From positions 1-42,568 of the forward strand of contig QCBJ01000010.1 of assembly GCA_003281645.1 (NCBI GenBank): a DNA stretch of 42,568 nt. Reading direction: 5' to 3'. The first letter of the stretch is position 1; each line of letters begins with the position of its first letter. This document shows, one piece after another, positions 7,748 to 16,809 of this stretch. Under the pieces are notes generated by a model. It saw nothing but the letters and a program-made list of their open reading frames with translations. It had not been told where the DNA came from and did no database searches. Origin of the DNA: Prochlorococcus sp. AG-347-G20 (GTDB lineage Bacteria > Cyanobacteriota > Cyanobacteriia > PCC-6307 > Cyanobiaceae). The position numbers and the translations under genes were made by a program.

Positions 7748-10245
7748 TGAAAAATATTACGCAAAATATTAAACAAAATAGTAAGCAAAATAATTTAATT
7801 TCTAAAATTAAAGGTTTTTTCTACTCAAATGGATGGCAGCCATTACCCTACCAGATCGAATCTTGGGAAGCATTTTTAAATGGAGAGAATGGAATAATAC
7901 AAGTTCCTACTGGATGCGGCAAAACTTATGCTGCATTAATGGGACCTTTATCACAGATAGAAGATCCCAAAAATAATAAAAGTGTGAATATATTATTAAT
8001 AACGCCTTTAAAAGCTCTAACTAGAGATTTAAAAAATTCCATACAATTAGCAGCTTTACATTTTAATAAAGAAATCACTGTTGAAATTAGGAATGGGGAT
8101 ACAACCCCATATGAAAAGAAAAAGCAACTAGCTAAACCACCTAATATTCTTATTACCACCCCAGAGTCTTTATCTCTTTTACTTTCAAATAAAGAATCTA
8201 ATAATTTGTTCAAGGAGTTGTCATCAATAATTATTGACGAATGGCATGAATTGATGGGTAGTAAAAGAGGAAACCAGTGCGAGTTATCTTTAAGTTGGCT
8301 AAGAGGTAATATAAAAAATTTACAAATTTGGGCAATGTCTGCAACTATTGGAAATATTGAAGAAGCAGCAAGAGCAATAGTTGGGATGAGCTCTATTAAA
8401 CCCAAAATTATAAGTACAAATATTCAAAAAGAGATAGAAATTATAAGCGTTTTGCCAGAGGAGGAAACGACCTTTCCATGGAGTGGTCATCTTGGTATTA
8501 GAAGTCATTCATCACTATTAAAAATCCTAGATAAAAATCAAAGCACCTTATTATTCACCAATACTAGAAATCAATCTGAAAGATGGTATCAATGTCTTAA
8601 ATTTTTTCTGCCAGAGATGGAAGACAAAATAGCACTTCATCACGGCTCACTAGATAAAGATGATAGAAAAAGAGTGGAAGAAGGGGTTAAAGAAGGATTA
8701 ATAAAATGGGTGGTTTGCACCAGCTCATTAGATTTAGGAGTTGACTTCCAACCTGTAGATCAAATTGTTCAAATTGGTAGTGCAAAAAATTTAGCTAGAC
8801 TTATCCAAAGAGCAGGAAGAAGTGCTCATAGACCAGGCGGAAAATCAAAAATAATTTTTATGCCTACTAATTCTTTGGAGTTATTAGAAATTAGTGCAAT
8901 GAGAAGAATAATAAAAAGTGGTATATCTGAAGAAATTAGACTTCCTGAATTATCTTATGATGTTCTTCTACAACATCTAATAAGTTTGGCATGCGGAAAT
9001 GGCTTTAATCCAAAAATTGAGAAAGAAAGAATCAAAAATTGCTGGAGTTATAGAAACTTAAAAGATCAAGATTGGAATTGGTGTCTTGACTTTTTAGAAT
9101 ATGGAGGAAAATGTCTTAAAGCATACCCAAAATATAAAAAGATAGTTAAAGAAGAATCACGAAATAATAATGAAAACTTTAAATATTATGTAAAAGACAA
9201 ATCTTTAATAAGAATACATAAGTTCAATATTGGGACAATTACAAGTGACAAATTTGTGAATGTTAAATATATGAAAGGTAAATCCTTAGGTAATTTAGAG
9301 GAGAATTTTGCTTCAAAATTAAATCCTGGCGATTCATTTTACTTTGCCGGTAAAATGCTCCAATTTGTAAGAATTAGAGATATGATTTTATACGTTAAAA
9401 AATCAACAAAAAAAAGTTCTCTTATTCCTGCATGGGTTGGAGGTCAAATGGCAATTTCTGATCTACTTTGTGAGAGTTTGAGAAAAGAAATAGATATATG
9501 CAATGAATTAGAAAATTCTGATTACTTAAATCCTGAACTAAATTCATTACGCCCAATATTGAAGAAACAAAAAGTTCTTTCAAATATTCCAAAGAGAGAT
9601 GAATTCCTTATAGAAATATATAAAACCAAGGATTTTTCGAATATTTTTGTTTTTACACTTGATGGCAAATTTGTAAATGAAGGGATTGCATTTCTATGGG
9701 CTCTAAGATTAGCAAAATTAAAACAATCTACATTTAGTATTACTGCTAATGATTTTGGATTCAGCTTAACTACAGCAGAGGATTATGATTTTTCCATAGT
9801 AAAAAAAGAAGCCGATTACTTTTTGGATAACAAAAAATTAGAAGAAGATCTAGAAAATGCAATTAATTTTTCAGAATTAACAAAACGTAGATTTAAAAAT
9901 ATTGCTCAAATAAGTGGACTTGTAAATCAAAATAATCCAACCAAAACAAAAACTTCCTCTCAACTTCAAATAAGTTCAAGTCTTTTCTTTGATGTATTTA
10001 CTAAATATGAAGAAGGCCATCTTTTAATAAAACAATCGCATCAAGAAGTTAAAGAATATCAATTAGAAAATAAAAGAATATCTAGATCATTACAAAGATT
10101 AAAAAATTTAAAAATGCTGTTAAACGAGATAAAAACTCCAACCCCTTTTGCTTTCCCTTTATTAGTTGAAAGACTTAAAAATACTTTAAGCAATGAACCA
10201 ATAGAAAAAAGAGTAGAAAAACTTATAAAAAAATATAGTGATTAA
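7747..10245 (+). CDS. Ligase-associated DEXH-box helicase (Lhr-like)
   Basis: This 832-residue SF2 helicase has Walker A PTGCGKTYA (about residues 55-63), the DEXH box IIDEWHEL (DEWH variant), motif III MSATIG, and motif VI QRAGRSAHRPGG. A C-terminal Lhr-type region follows. It is shorter than E. coli Lhr (about 1500 residues) and fits the ligase-associated subfamily. It presumably translocates on DNA to expose or unwind damaged ends for the exonuclease, phosphoesterase and ligase beside it. The ATG overlaps the ligase stop (ATAATGA), and PdeM starts immediately after its stop. Confidence 0.9.
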   Translation: MKNITQNIKQNSKQNNLISKIKGFFYSNGWQPLPYQIESWEAFLNGENGIIQVPTGCGKTYAALMGPLSQIEDPKNNKSVNILLITPLKALTRDLKNSIQLAALHFNKEITVEIRNGDTTPYEKKKQLAKPPNILITTPESLSLLLSNKESNNLFKELSSIIIDEWHELMGSKRGNQCELSLSWLRGNIKNLQIWAMSATIGNIEEAARAIVGMSSIKPKIISTNIQKEIEIISVLPEEETTFPWSGHLGIRSHSSLLKILDKNQSTLLFTNTRNQSERWYQCLKFFLPEMEDKIALHHGSLDKDDRKRVEEGVKEGLIKWVVCTSSLDLGVDFQPVDQIVQIGSAKNLARLIQRAGRSAHRPGGKSKIIFMPTNSLELLEISAMRRIIKSGISEEIRLPELSYDVLLQHLISLACGNGFNPKIEKERIKNCWSYRNLKDQDWNWCLDFLEYGGKCLKAYPKYKKIVKEESRNNNENFKYYVKDKSLIRIHKFNIGTITSDKFVNVKYMKGKSLGNLEENFASKLNPGDSFYFAGKMLQFVRIRDMILYVKKSTKKSSLIPAWVGGQMAISDLLCESLRKEIDICNELENSDYLNPELNSLRPILKKQKVLSNIPKRDEFLIEIYKTKDFSNIFVFTLDGKFVNEGIAFLWALRLAKLKQSTFSITANDFGFSLTTAEDYDFSIVKKEADYFLDNKKLEEDLENAINFSELTKRRFKNIAQISGLVNQNNPTKTKTSSQLQISSSLFFDVFTKYEEGHLLIKQSHQEVKEYQLENKRISRSLQRLKNLKMLLNEIKTPTPFAFPLLVERLKNTLSNEPIEKRVEKLIKKYSD

Positions 10246-10896
10246 ATGAAAAAAAGTTCTTTTAAATTTTGTTGGGAAGATACATTGTTAGAGATGCTTC
10301 CTTCAAGAGCTTTATTTTTACCGCAAACACAAGAATTGTTAATATCTGATATTCATCTTGGGAAAGCTGAGTATTTTCAGCAAAATGGTATCCCTCTTAC
10401 CAATAATTCAGATGAAAATAATTTCGCAAGAATAAAAAATATAGTAAAAAAATATACTCCTGATAAATTAATAATTTTGGGAGATTTATTCCACAGCAAA
10501 TATTCAATAGATAAAACTCTTCAAAAAAAAGTTGAGGATCTTCCTGAACTACTAAAAACCACAGTTGAACTAATCCTGGGAAATCACGATGTAGGTTGTG
10601 ATTTTAAAAATATAAAAATTTTTGATATTAGAAAAACTAAAAATATTACTTTTAGCCATGAGCCAGTAAATTTTGAAAATAATAAAACCTTGAATATTTG
10701 TGGACATTATCATCCAAAAATCCATTTAAAAAACAATGGAGATAAATTATCTTTTAGGTGTTTTGCAATGGATAACAATAAAAATATTTTATATCTGCCT
10801 GCATTCGGAGACTTAACCGGAGGATATCCCTGCAAAAAATCATTTAAAAAATGGGCAATTGTTTCTGAAGAAGAAATTATCGAGATAAAATCTTAA
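10246..10896 (+). CDS. pdeM: Ligase-associated DNA damage response phosphoesterase PdeM
   Basis: This is a 216-residue calcineurin-like metallophosphoesterase with all expected metal motifs in order: SDIHLGKAE (D-X-H), GDLFHS (GD), GNHDVG (GNHD), SHEP and GHYHPK (GHXH). These place it in the PdeM family that accompanies the ATP ligase, Lhr-like helicase and MBL exonuclease. It probably trims phosphodiester ends before ligation. The start codon directly follows the helicase stop, so it is the last gene of the operon. I see no strong terminator after it. Confidence 0.88.
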   Translation: MKKSSFKFCWEDTLLEMLPSRALFLPQTQELLISDIHLGKAEYFQQNGIPLTNNSDENNFARIKNIVKKYTPDKLIILGDLFHSKYSIDKTLQKKVEDLPELLKTTVELILGNHDVGCDFKNIKIFDIRKTKNITFSHEPVNFENNKTLNICGHYHPKIHLKNNGDKLSFRCFAMDNNKNILYLPAFGDLTGGYPCKKSFKKWAIVSEEEIIEIKS

Positions 10897-11105
10897 AAAA
10901 AATCCTATTGAAGTAACTTAAATTTTTCATTTAGATATACCAATTTATACTTCAAAGTCTCGTTTAGTTTATTTATCAACTAATTTATGCTTGTAAATCT
11001 ATTTTTTTTTAAAGTAAAAGTAGATAATAAAAAATTTATACAGCTAATGACCCTTTCTTTAGCAGACGATCCACGTTATAAAAAAAATAAACACATTTTA
11101 TAGAA

Positions 11106-11408
11106 ATGAAAAAATTAATAGTCTTGATTTTATTTCCATTTCTTGTAATCCCATTTGGGGCAAAAGCAAATGATAATTTTTCCGTTGAGATAGAGGCGCT
11201 TACACTTGTAATGGAGCAATATAAGGCAGATACTGAATCAAGCGTTGAATTAGACATTGAAGATAAAAATCCAAGTTATATGGCTCTTAAACAAGACGAA
11301 TGTAATGCCACTGTTGAGGTTACAAAAACAACAGGATTAGAGGTTGTAAATACTGAATCTTTTGATGTAAATGTCTGCCTGAAAGAAATCTATAAAGTAA
11401 TCAACTAA
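11106..11408 (+). CDS. Small secreted protein
   Basis: This is a 100-residue protein with a clear signal peptide (MKKLIVLILFPFLVIPFGAKA, cleavage after AKA at about residue 21). The mature part is acidic, with two Cys that could form a disulfide (DECNATV, VCLKEI). It is likely periplasmic. No family recognised. Confidence 0.65.
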   Translation: MKKLIVLILFPFLVIPFGAKANDNFSVEIEALTLVMEQYKADTESSVELDIEDKNPSYMALKQDECNATVEVTKTTGLEVVNTESFDVNVCLKEIYKVIN

Positions 11409-11447
11409 ATAAGCTGTTTATAAAAATATAATAAAAATAAGCAAATT

Positions 11448-11555
11448 AAAGAGGTCTTTTACTTAAAGAAGGTAAGACCTCGAGACCTAACAGAAAACTT
11501 TGGAACGGGTTCTGCATACCTAATTGATAACTACAATGAAATTGTAGAGGTGTAA
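11448..11555 (+). other. Structured, coding-like stretch without a start codon
   Basis: This stretch has an imperfect hairpin (GAGGTCTT at 11451 with AAGACCTC ending about 11481) and a perfect short hairpin (CTACAAT / ATTGTAG, about 11531-11547). One frame reads through to a TAA at 11553-11555 and looks like real protein (VRPRDLTENFGTGSAYLIDN...), but it has no ATG, GTG or TTG after the stop at 11421. It may be a decayed gene end, a small RNA, or a peptide with an unusual start. Confidence 0.3.
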
Positions 11556-11591
11556 TTAAAAGTACAAAACCTAAAATTATTTTTTAATTAA

Positions 11592-11738
11592 TTATTTCTT
11601 CTTTGATAATGTTTTTGATTCTTCTCTAGACATTAAAGCTTCGATTTGAGCAAGAACTTTTTGAAGTTCATCCGTTTTTGTAAGAGATGCTTCTGCAACT
11701 TCTCTTAATTTTTCTAACTGTTCTTTAGTTTTATCCAT
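11592..11738 (-). CDS. Small coiled-coil protein (48 aa)
   Basis: The ATG at 11738 gives a 48-residue, almost entirely helical, highly charged protein (MDKTKEQLEKLREVAEASLT ...) with heptad Leu spacing. It ends in a basic KKK tail. It is probably a short coiled-coil peptide. Function unknown; coding is supported by clean composition and an ATG start. Confidence 0.6.
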   Translation of the reverse strand: MDKTKEQLEKLREVAEASLTKTDELQKVLAQIEALMSREESKTLSKKK

Positions 11739-11934
11739 GATAAATAAATTAGAAATTAACCACTCTTAAAAATGGTTTTAATACAGATTTTTCACTCCCA
11801 CACAAATTCATATTCTCTCTTTTTTTTATAAAGTCAAATAAATTTCCCTTTATTAAGGTTTTATTAGGACTTCCAATTAATTCTTTATTTAATATTGAAA
11901 CCATAAGATTACCTGAAATAGAAATACTCTTAAA

Positions 11935-12024
11935 TTATGAAGTAAATACAGGTAATCCTATTGTTGCAGTTGTTATGAGAGCCCCTGCAAATATCAAGAA
12001 AGGTAGAAAAGGGTAGTTTTTCAA
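11935..12024 (-). CDS. Single-helix membrane peptide (29 aa), TTG start
   Basis: A TTG-initiated frame gives KNYPFLPFLIFAGALITTAT..., one helix of about 20 residues ending IGLPVFTS. There is no ATG upstream in frame before a stop. It looks like a genuine tiny membrane subunit, but I cannot name it. It lies 107 bases upstream of the start of the phosphate ATPase's stop region, on the same strand as pstB but downstream of it. Confidence 0.45.
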   Translation of the reverse strand: MKNYPFLPFLIFAGALITTATIGLPVFTS

Positions 12025-12131
12025 AGATAAACTTACTAATTGGAAATTACTATATAGGTATTTATACTGTTTGTCTACCCTTTATCCGTTTTAAAGCTAA
12101 AAATCTTTCTTTTAAAAGTAAAAATTTAACA

Positions 12132-12941
12132 TCAGCCAAATTTACCTGATATGTATTCCTGAGTGGTTTTTTCTTTTGGAGAGTTAAAAATTTTCTTTGT
12201 CGAATTAAATTCTGCGAGGTAACCAACCTTTCCTCCATCACCATCTTCATACTCAATTGCATTAAAAAATGCAGTCATATCACTTACTCTTAATGCCTGT
12301 TGCATATTATGAGTAACGATTATTATTGTGTAATTCTTCTTAAGTTCATGCATCGTCTCCTCAATTTTTAAAGTAGAGATTGGATCTAAAGCTGAACATG
12401 GCTCATCCATGAGAATTATTTCAGGCTCAATTGCGATGGTTCGAGCAATACATAATCTTTGTTGTTGTCCACCAGATAAAGAGTAACCACTATCATTTAA
12501 TTTATCCTTACATTCATCCCATAAAGCAGCCTTTTTTAGTGAACTTTCGACTAATTCATCCATATCTCCTGTAAAGCCATTAATTCTTGCTCCAAATGCG
12601 ATATTTTCGTAGATAGATTTAGGAAAAGGATTAGGCTGTTGAAAAACCATTCCTATTCTTCTTCTTACTTCTACTGGATCTACTCTTTTATCGTAAATAT
12701 TTGTTCCATCAAACAGGACAGTGCCCTTCAGTGAGCAATTAGGAATTAAATCGTTCATCCTATTTAATGATCTAAGAACAGTTGATTTACCACAACCGGA
12801 GGGGCCAATAAGGGAAGTTATATTTCCTTTTTTAAAATTACAAAAAACATTTCTTACTGCTTCGAAAGTTCCATAGCTAATAGAAACATTCTCAAGAGAC
12901 AAAATGATATTTTTTGGTATTTTTTTATTAGTTTTAATCAT
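12132..12941 (-). CDS. pstB: Phosphate ABC transporter ATPase PstB
   Basis: This 269-residue ABC ATPase drives high-affinity phosphate import. Walker A is GPSGCGKST, the Q-loop is [18 protein letters not shown] (a PstB hallmark), the signature is LSGGQQQR, Walker B is [13 protein letters not shown] and the switch is VTHNM. It is the last gene of pstS-pstC-pstA-pstB; only six bases separate it from pstA, so they are cotranscribed. Confidence 0.96.
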   Translation of the reverse strand: MIKTNKKIPKNIILSLENVSISYGTFEAVRNVFCNFKKGNITSLIGPSGCGKSTVLRSLNRMNDLIPNCSLKGTVLFDGTNIYDKRVDPVEVRRRIGMVFQQPNPFPKSIYENIAFGARINGFTGDMDELVESSLKKAALWDECKDKLNDSGYSLSGGQQQRLCIARTIAIEPEIILMDEPCSALDPISTLKIEETMHELKKNYTIIIVTHNMQQALRVSDMTAFFNAIEYEDGDGGKVGYLAEFNSTKKIFNSPKEKTTQEYISGKFG

Positions 12942-12947
12942 TTATAC

Positions 12948-13835
12948 TCACTTAGTTTTCTCTGTAAAAGCGGCCAATATCCTTGAAAATATATTTACTG
13001 ATAGTATCGACAAAACAAGAATAAAGGAAGCTGCCCAGGCTAATTTATTTTGAGCATCATAAGGTTCAAGGGCAAAGTTATATATCAAGACAGCCAAGGA
13101 ACCCATCTCATAAAACAAGTCTCCAAAGCCTGTTATGTAGTAATAAGAGAATAAAGCCGTAAAGATCAAGGGGGCTGTTTCACCTGCAGCTCTTGCGATA
13201 CCAAGTACAACGCCAGTAGTAATAGACCTAAAGGCAGAGGGCAAAGTAACTTTCAATATGGTTGTATACATACTTGCTCCAACACCAAGAGAAGCATATC
13301 TTAATTCGTTAGGAACTAACTTTAAACCTTCGTCAGTGGTCTTAATCACAATAGGCAACATCAATATTGAAAGCGCCATCCCTCCAGCTAAACCGCTGTA
13401 CATACTCCCAAACAAGATCTTTGTAGAAACAATTAAGGCATAAATAAAGACACCCGCAATTATTGAGGGGACTCCCGCCAGAACATTAACTCCGAATCTT
13501 ATAAATCTTGAAAATGCACCGCCTTTAGAATATTCTGCAAGATATATTCCACCGCCAACACCTACTGGTATTGCAATTATTGAAGCAATGGTAGTTATTA
13601 TTAATGTTCCGATCAATGCAGGATTAATACCTCCTGCATCTAAATCATCTCCAGGGGGATTTGGTTCTAAAGTAAATAGTTCGGGTGTAATTTGGGATCC
13701 ACCTTTGATGAGAATATAAGTCACTAGAAAAATCAAAGGAAGTATTGCGATCAATGCACAAATTACTGATAAAGAAGTAAAGAATTTATCTCCTATATTT
13801 CTTGATAATCTTTTCTGGTAATAGAGTGAATTCAT
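12948..13835 (-). CDS. pstA: Phosphate ABC transporter permease PstA
   Basis: This is a 295-residue inner-membrane permease with about six transmembrane helices. The EAA-type cytoplasmic loop is visible (PNELRYASLGVGASMYTTILKV...), as is the typical GIARAAGETAPL motif that contacts PstB. It lies six bases after pstC and six before pstB. A plus-strand frame at 13258 is a shadow. Confidence 0.95.
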   Translation of the reverse strand: MNSLYYQKRLSRNIGDKFFTSLSVICALIAILPLIFLVTYILIKGGSQITPELFTLEPNPPGDDLDAGGINPALIGTLIITTIASIIAIPVGVGGGIYLAEYSKGGAFSRFIRFGVNVLAGVPSIIAGVFIYALIVSTKILFGSMYSGLAGGMALSILMLPIVIKTTDEGLKLVPNELRYASLGVGASMYTTILKVTLPSAFRSITTGVVLGIARAAGETAPLIFTALFSYYYITGFGDLFYEMGSLAVLIYNFALEPYDAQNKLAWAASFILVLSILSVNIFSRILAAFTEKTK

Positions 13836-13841
13836 AATTAT

Positions 13842-14789
13842 CTAATATTTGAGACTAAATTTCTTAACTAGCCACTGCGCAAAGATATTTACTACCAAAG
13901 AAAGGATCATAAGTACAAAAGCCGCATAAAACAGTGATGAAACTTGACTTCCATCAGCTTCACCGAACTGGTTTGCGAGCATGGAGGAAATGGTATATCC
14001 CGGAGATAATAGAGACCAACTAAATGCATTGGAATTACCAATAATCATTGTTACAGCCATGGTTTCACCCATTGCCCTACCTAAAGCCAATAGAACACCT
14101 GCCATAATTCCTGATAATGCTGCCGGCAAAATCACTGAAAATATTGTTTTCCATCTGCTTGCTCCAATTCCATATGCTGCATTTCTTAACTTTTTAGGAA
14201 CCTGATTAAGTGAATCTCTTGCAATGGATGTCACTATAGGCAAAAGCATAACTACTAAAATCAATATTGCTAACAAGGAATTCCTACCTGTAGGTTCTGT
14301 GCTGAATAAAGGTATCCAACCAAAGAAATTATGTAAAAAGACAAAAAAGGCTCTAAAAAAAGGTTCCATTACAAATATTGCCCAAAGTCCCAATACAACT
14401 GATGGAATAGCTGCTAATAATTCAACAAATGAACCTATTATTTCTCTGACAACTTTCGGGACAAAGTCTTCAGTAATAAATATTGCAGTTCCAACGCCCA
14501 AGGGGATAGTTATTAATAACGAGAGAAATGAGGTTACTAATGTGCCATATATTGCGGTAAAAGCTCCGTATTCATCTTTTACAGGATTCCATTCAGAGGT
14601 TACTAAAAACTTCAAGCCATACCTTGAAAAGGATTCAAATGACTGAAAAAAGACTACTAAAATTATTCCTAAAAGTATTATTGCTACGAAACTAGACAAG
14701 ACTAAGGCAGTATTCTTGAAGATAATATCTATATTTTTTTCGATACCGAATCTTTTACGATTCTTGAAAAGAGTTAATTTCTCTTCCAT
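13842..14789 (-). CDS. pstC: Phosphate ABC transporter permease PstC
   Basis: This is a 315-residue permease with about six transmembrane segments. It has the PstC-type coupling loop (PKKLRNAAYGIGASRWKTIF) and ALGRAMGETMAVTM motif. It pairs with PstA to form the phosphate channel. The 105-base gap between pstS and pstC holds paired CTTWAAGTC repeats (see separate entry). Plus-strand frames over it are shadows. Confidence 0.95.
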   Translation of the reverse strand: MEEKLTLFKNRKRFGIEKNIDIIFKNTALVLSSFVAIILLGIILVVFFQSFESFSRYGLKFLVTSEWNPVKDEYGAFTAIYGTLVTSFLSLLITIPLGVGTAIFITEDFVPKVVREIIGSFVELLAAIPSVVLGLWAIFVMEPFFRAFFVFLHNFFGWIPLFSTEPTGRNSLLAILILVVMLLPIVTSIARDSLNQVPKKLRNAAYGIGASRWKTIFSVILPAALSGIMAGVLLALGRAMGETMAVTMIIGNSNAFSWSLLSPGYTISSMLANQFGEADGSQVSSLFYAAFVLMILSLVVNIFAQWLVKKFSLKY

Positions 14790-14834
14790 TAAAAAAAGAA
14801 TATCTCTATAAATCTACTACCAAATGTCGTAAAA

Positions 14835-14854
14835 GACTTTAAGAGGACTTAAAG
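14835..14854 (-). promoter_or_regulatory. Candidate Pho-box-like repeats upstream of pstC
   Basis: Read on the minus strand, CTTTAAGTC and CTTAAAGTC are directly repeated with an 11-base period, starting about 65 bases before the pstC start. Eleven-base-period 8-mers are the layout of cyanobacterial PhoB/SphR boxes, although the published core (CTTAACCT) is only partly matched. The same bases also form a CTTTAAG/CTTAAAG hairpin with a 4-base loop, so a processing or attenuation element is an alternative. Confidence 0.35.
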
Positions 14855-14894
14855 GTATATGAAAGTCATGATAATTTGACATCTATTAAAAAAT

Positions 14895-15866
14895 TTAACT
14901 ACCTATTTTTTCAACAGCAGCTCTTGATTTTAAAAGGATATTTCCTTTTAAGGGGATAAATCCAAGGGATGAAGCCTTATCTTGATACTCATCACTTAAC
15001 AATGTATTAAAGGCTTGTTTGATTTCTTTAGTATTTCTACCATTACCTTTTTCGTAAGCAAGTATCCATGTCAATGAAGCTATAGGGTACGCTCCTTTTG
15101 CTGTTGGATTAGGATTTTTACCTGCAAGATTTTCATCTAACGTAATACCATTAAGAGCCTTAGCTCCTGCTTCTGCAGATGGTTTTAGAAACTCCCCTGA
15201 AAGATTTTGAAGTGCAGCAGCCTTAACATTACCTTTAATATATGACTGATTTACATACCCAATTGCTCCTGGAGTGTTTTGAATTACACCTGCAACACCA
15301 GAATTACCCTTAGCACCAACACCTGCTGGCCACTTAACTGATTTACCAGTACCAAGATTCCAAGTTTTAGAAAAAGCCTCCATAGAATTTGTAAAAGCTT
15401 TAGTAGTTCCTGAACCATCAGAACGATGTGTCCAAGTTAACTTTCCTGATTTACAGCCTAATTCTTTCCAGTTTTTAACCATACCCATTGCAACTCGTAC
15501 TGCTTGCTCTTGAGTAAGTTTCAAATCGCAATCATAGTTATAACCAAAGGCAATAGTTCCTCCAACCATAGGAATCTGTACTAAGCCTCTTGATACCTTT
15601 TCTATATCCTTAGCCTTCATAGGATCATCAGAAGCACCAAAATTTACTGTTTCATCTATAAAGGCTTTTCTGCCAGAACCAGAACCTACTGCTTGATAGT
15701 TAACTCTTGGTCCACCTGATTTGGCTAAGTCAAAAAACCACCTAGTATAAATTTTCGAGGGAAATGTAGCACCTGCTCCGCTCAATCTTTTTGAAGCAAT
15801 CGCTTCTTGAGAGAGAACTAATGAGATAGCAGAAGAAAAAACAAGGATTTTTTTTAAAATACCCAC
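14895..15866 (-). CDS. pstS: Phosphate ABC transporter substrate-binding protein PstS
   Basis: This is a 323-residue periplasmic phosphate-binding protein. It has a signal peptide (about residues 1-24, ending EAIASKR), then the PstS opening LSGAGATFPSKIYTRWF, the phosphate-binding GSGSGRKAF loop, HRSDGSGTTKAF, and SGVAGVIQNTPGAIGYV. The start is a GTG at 15866. It opens the pstSCAB cluster. phoB/phoR are not present in the window, so the regulator must be elsewhere. Confidence 0.96.
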   Translation of the reverse strand: MGILKKILVFSSAISLVLSQEAIASKRLSGAGATFPSKIYTRWFFDLAKSGGPRVNYQAVGSGSGRKAFIDETVNFGASDDPMKAKDIEKVSRGLVQIPMVGGTIAFGYNYDCDLKLTQEQAVRVAMGMVKNWKELGCKSGKLTWTHRSDGSGTTKAFTNSMEAFSKTWNLGTGKSVKWPAGVGAKGNSGVAGVIQNTPGAIGYVNQSYIKGNVKAAALQNLSGEFLKPSAEAGAKALNGITLDENLAGKNPNPTAKGAYPIASLTWILAYEKGNGRNTKEIKQAFNTLLSDEYQDKASSLGFIPLKGNILLKSRAAVEKIGS

Positions 15867-16032
15867 TTTGTAATGAGAAATGAGTCTGTTTAATATAAAT
15901 TACAACCATGAGGTAATTAAAAATTTAAAGATATATAAATCAAATTATTTTGATATATAAAATTATTATGTATATATCGGCATTAAGAGCTCAGCTAGCA
16001 ATTTAAATTTCAATTAAATATCAACTCTTTAT

Positions 16033-16401
16033 TTAGAATTTAATTTTTGTTTTTACTCTGTTTTTATTTTGAGATTTGAATTCAAAAATTCCAGTATCAG
16101 TAAATATTGTCAATTCATCTCCAGATGTTTCTTCAATTGAAATTCCTTCAGACTCTAAATTCTTAACATATACATTACCAATAAGTTTTAGAGATTTATC
16201 ATCCTTGCCAAAAGAAAGCTTGTCAGAATAAGCCTCAAAATTACCACTATTGCTTTTAATGACTACATTTCCCTTAGCCTCTAAATCACCTTCTAAAGTA
16301 TTTATTTGAGAATCAGATGTAATTGTGTAATTAGTTAATTGCTCAGCAAAAGAAAATTCAGTTAATAGAAATAAAAACGATGCAAAAAATAAGCTTTTCA
16401 T
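16033..16401 (-). CDS. LptA/OstA-like periplasmic protein
   Basis: This is a 122-residue protein with a signal peptide (MKSLFFASFLFLLTEFSFA). It has beta-rich OstA-like repeats: ITSDSQINTLEGDLEAKGNVVIKSNSGNFEAYSDKLSF matches the LptA pattern of a base strand followed by a GNV strand. LptA-type proteins bridge lipopolysaccharide across the periplasm. The start codon abuts the stop of the upstream cytochrome gene, indicating one operon. Confidence 0.7.
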   Translation of the reverse strand: MKSLFFASFLFLLTEFSFAEQLTNYTITSDSQINTLEGDLEAKGNVVIKSNSGNFEAYSDKLSFGKDDKSLKLIGNVYVKNLESEGISIEETSGDELTIFTDTGIFEFKSQNKNRVKTKIKF

Positions 16402-16755
16402 TTACTCCCAACCCTTCTCTGCATTTTGAATAATCCATTGTGCAAGAACCTTATCCTCTCCATCCTTCAATTTATTTTTATAACCTTTCATAAAACCAAT
16501 CCCATCATTAGCAATTATTGTTATTGAATTTACATCTGCTATTCCTCTTTTTTCAAGGTCGGAAAGTTTTAATGATTTGGATCCTTTAAGAACGATTGAT
16601 CCACCTCTTACATGGCAGCCTGCACAAACATTTCTAAAAATTGTTTCTCCATCTCTAATATCAGAAGCCATTAGATATCTATTTTGCAAAGAGGTTTGAA
16701 GAATAATTATTAAAGTTATTAGAGGAATTACGAATAGAAATTTAAATATTTTCAT
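16402..16755 (-). CDS. Class I c-type cytochrome
   Basis: The preferred ATG at 16755 gives a 117-residue protein; a TTG at 16779 would add eight residues. An N-terminal hydrophobic segment (FKFLFVIPLITLIIIL) is a signal or anchor. The haem motif is CAGCH (in NVCAGCHVRGG), and a likely axial Met lies in GIGFMKGYKNKL. It resembles cytochrome c6 or c6-like (PetJ-type) proteins, which carry electrons in the thylakoid lumen or periplasm. The exact subgroup is uncertain. It lies between the channel gene and the LptA-like gene. Confidence 0.85.
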   Translation of the reverse strand: MKIFKFLFVIPLITLIIILQTSLQNRYLMASDIRDGETIFRNVCAGCHVRGGSIVLKGSKSLKLSDLEKRGIADVNSITIIANDGIGFMKGYKNKLKDGEDKVLAQWIIQNAEKGWE

Positions 16756-16809
16756 TTGATTTATTCCACCCACAATCAATTTAGCAATTAATTCCGAATC
16801 TCGATCTAC

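Noticed and set aside
7926..8508. Long minus-strand frames within the helicase gene
   Set aside because: They lie antisense to conserved helicase motifs and have no independent support.
11047..11103. 18-codon ORF just before the secreted protein gene
   Set aside because: Too short and without a ribosome binding site; could be a leader peptide but unsupported.
11755..11830. Possible Yfr1-like small RNA (CACTCCCACAC, T-run)
   Set aside because: The single-stranded Yfr1 core ACTCCTCACAC is not matched exactly and a 3' hairpin before the T-run is missing.
13258..14646. Plus-strand frames over pstA and pstC
   Set aside because: Antisense shadows of strongly conserved permease genes.
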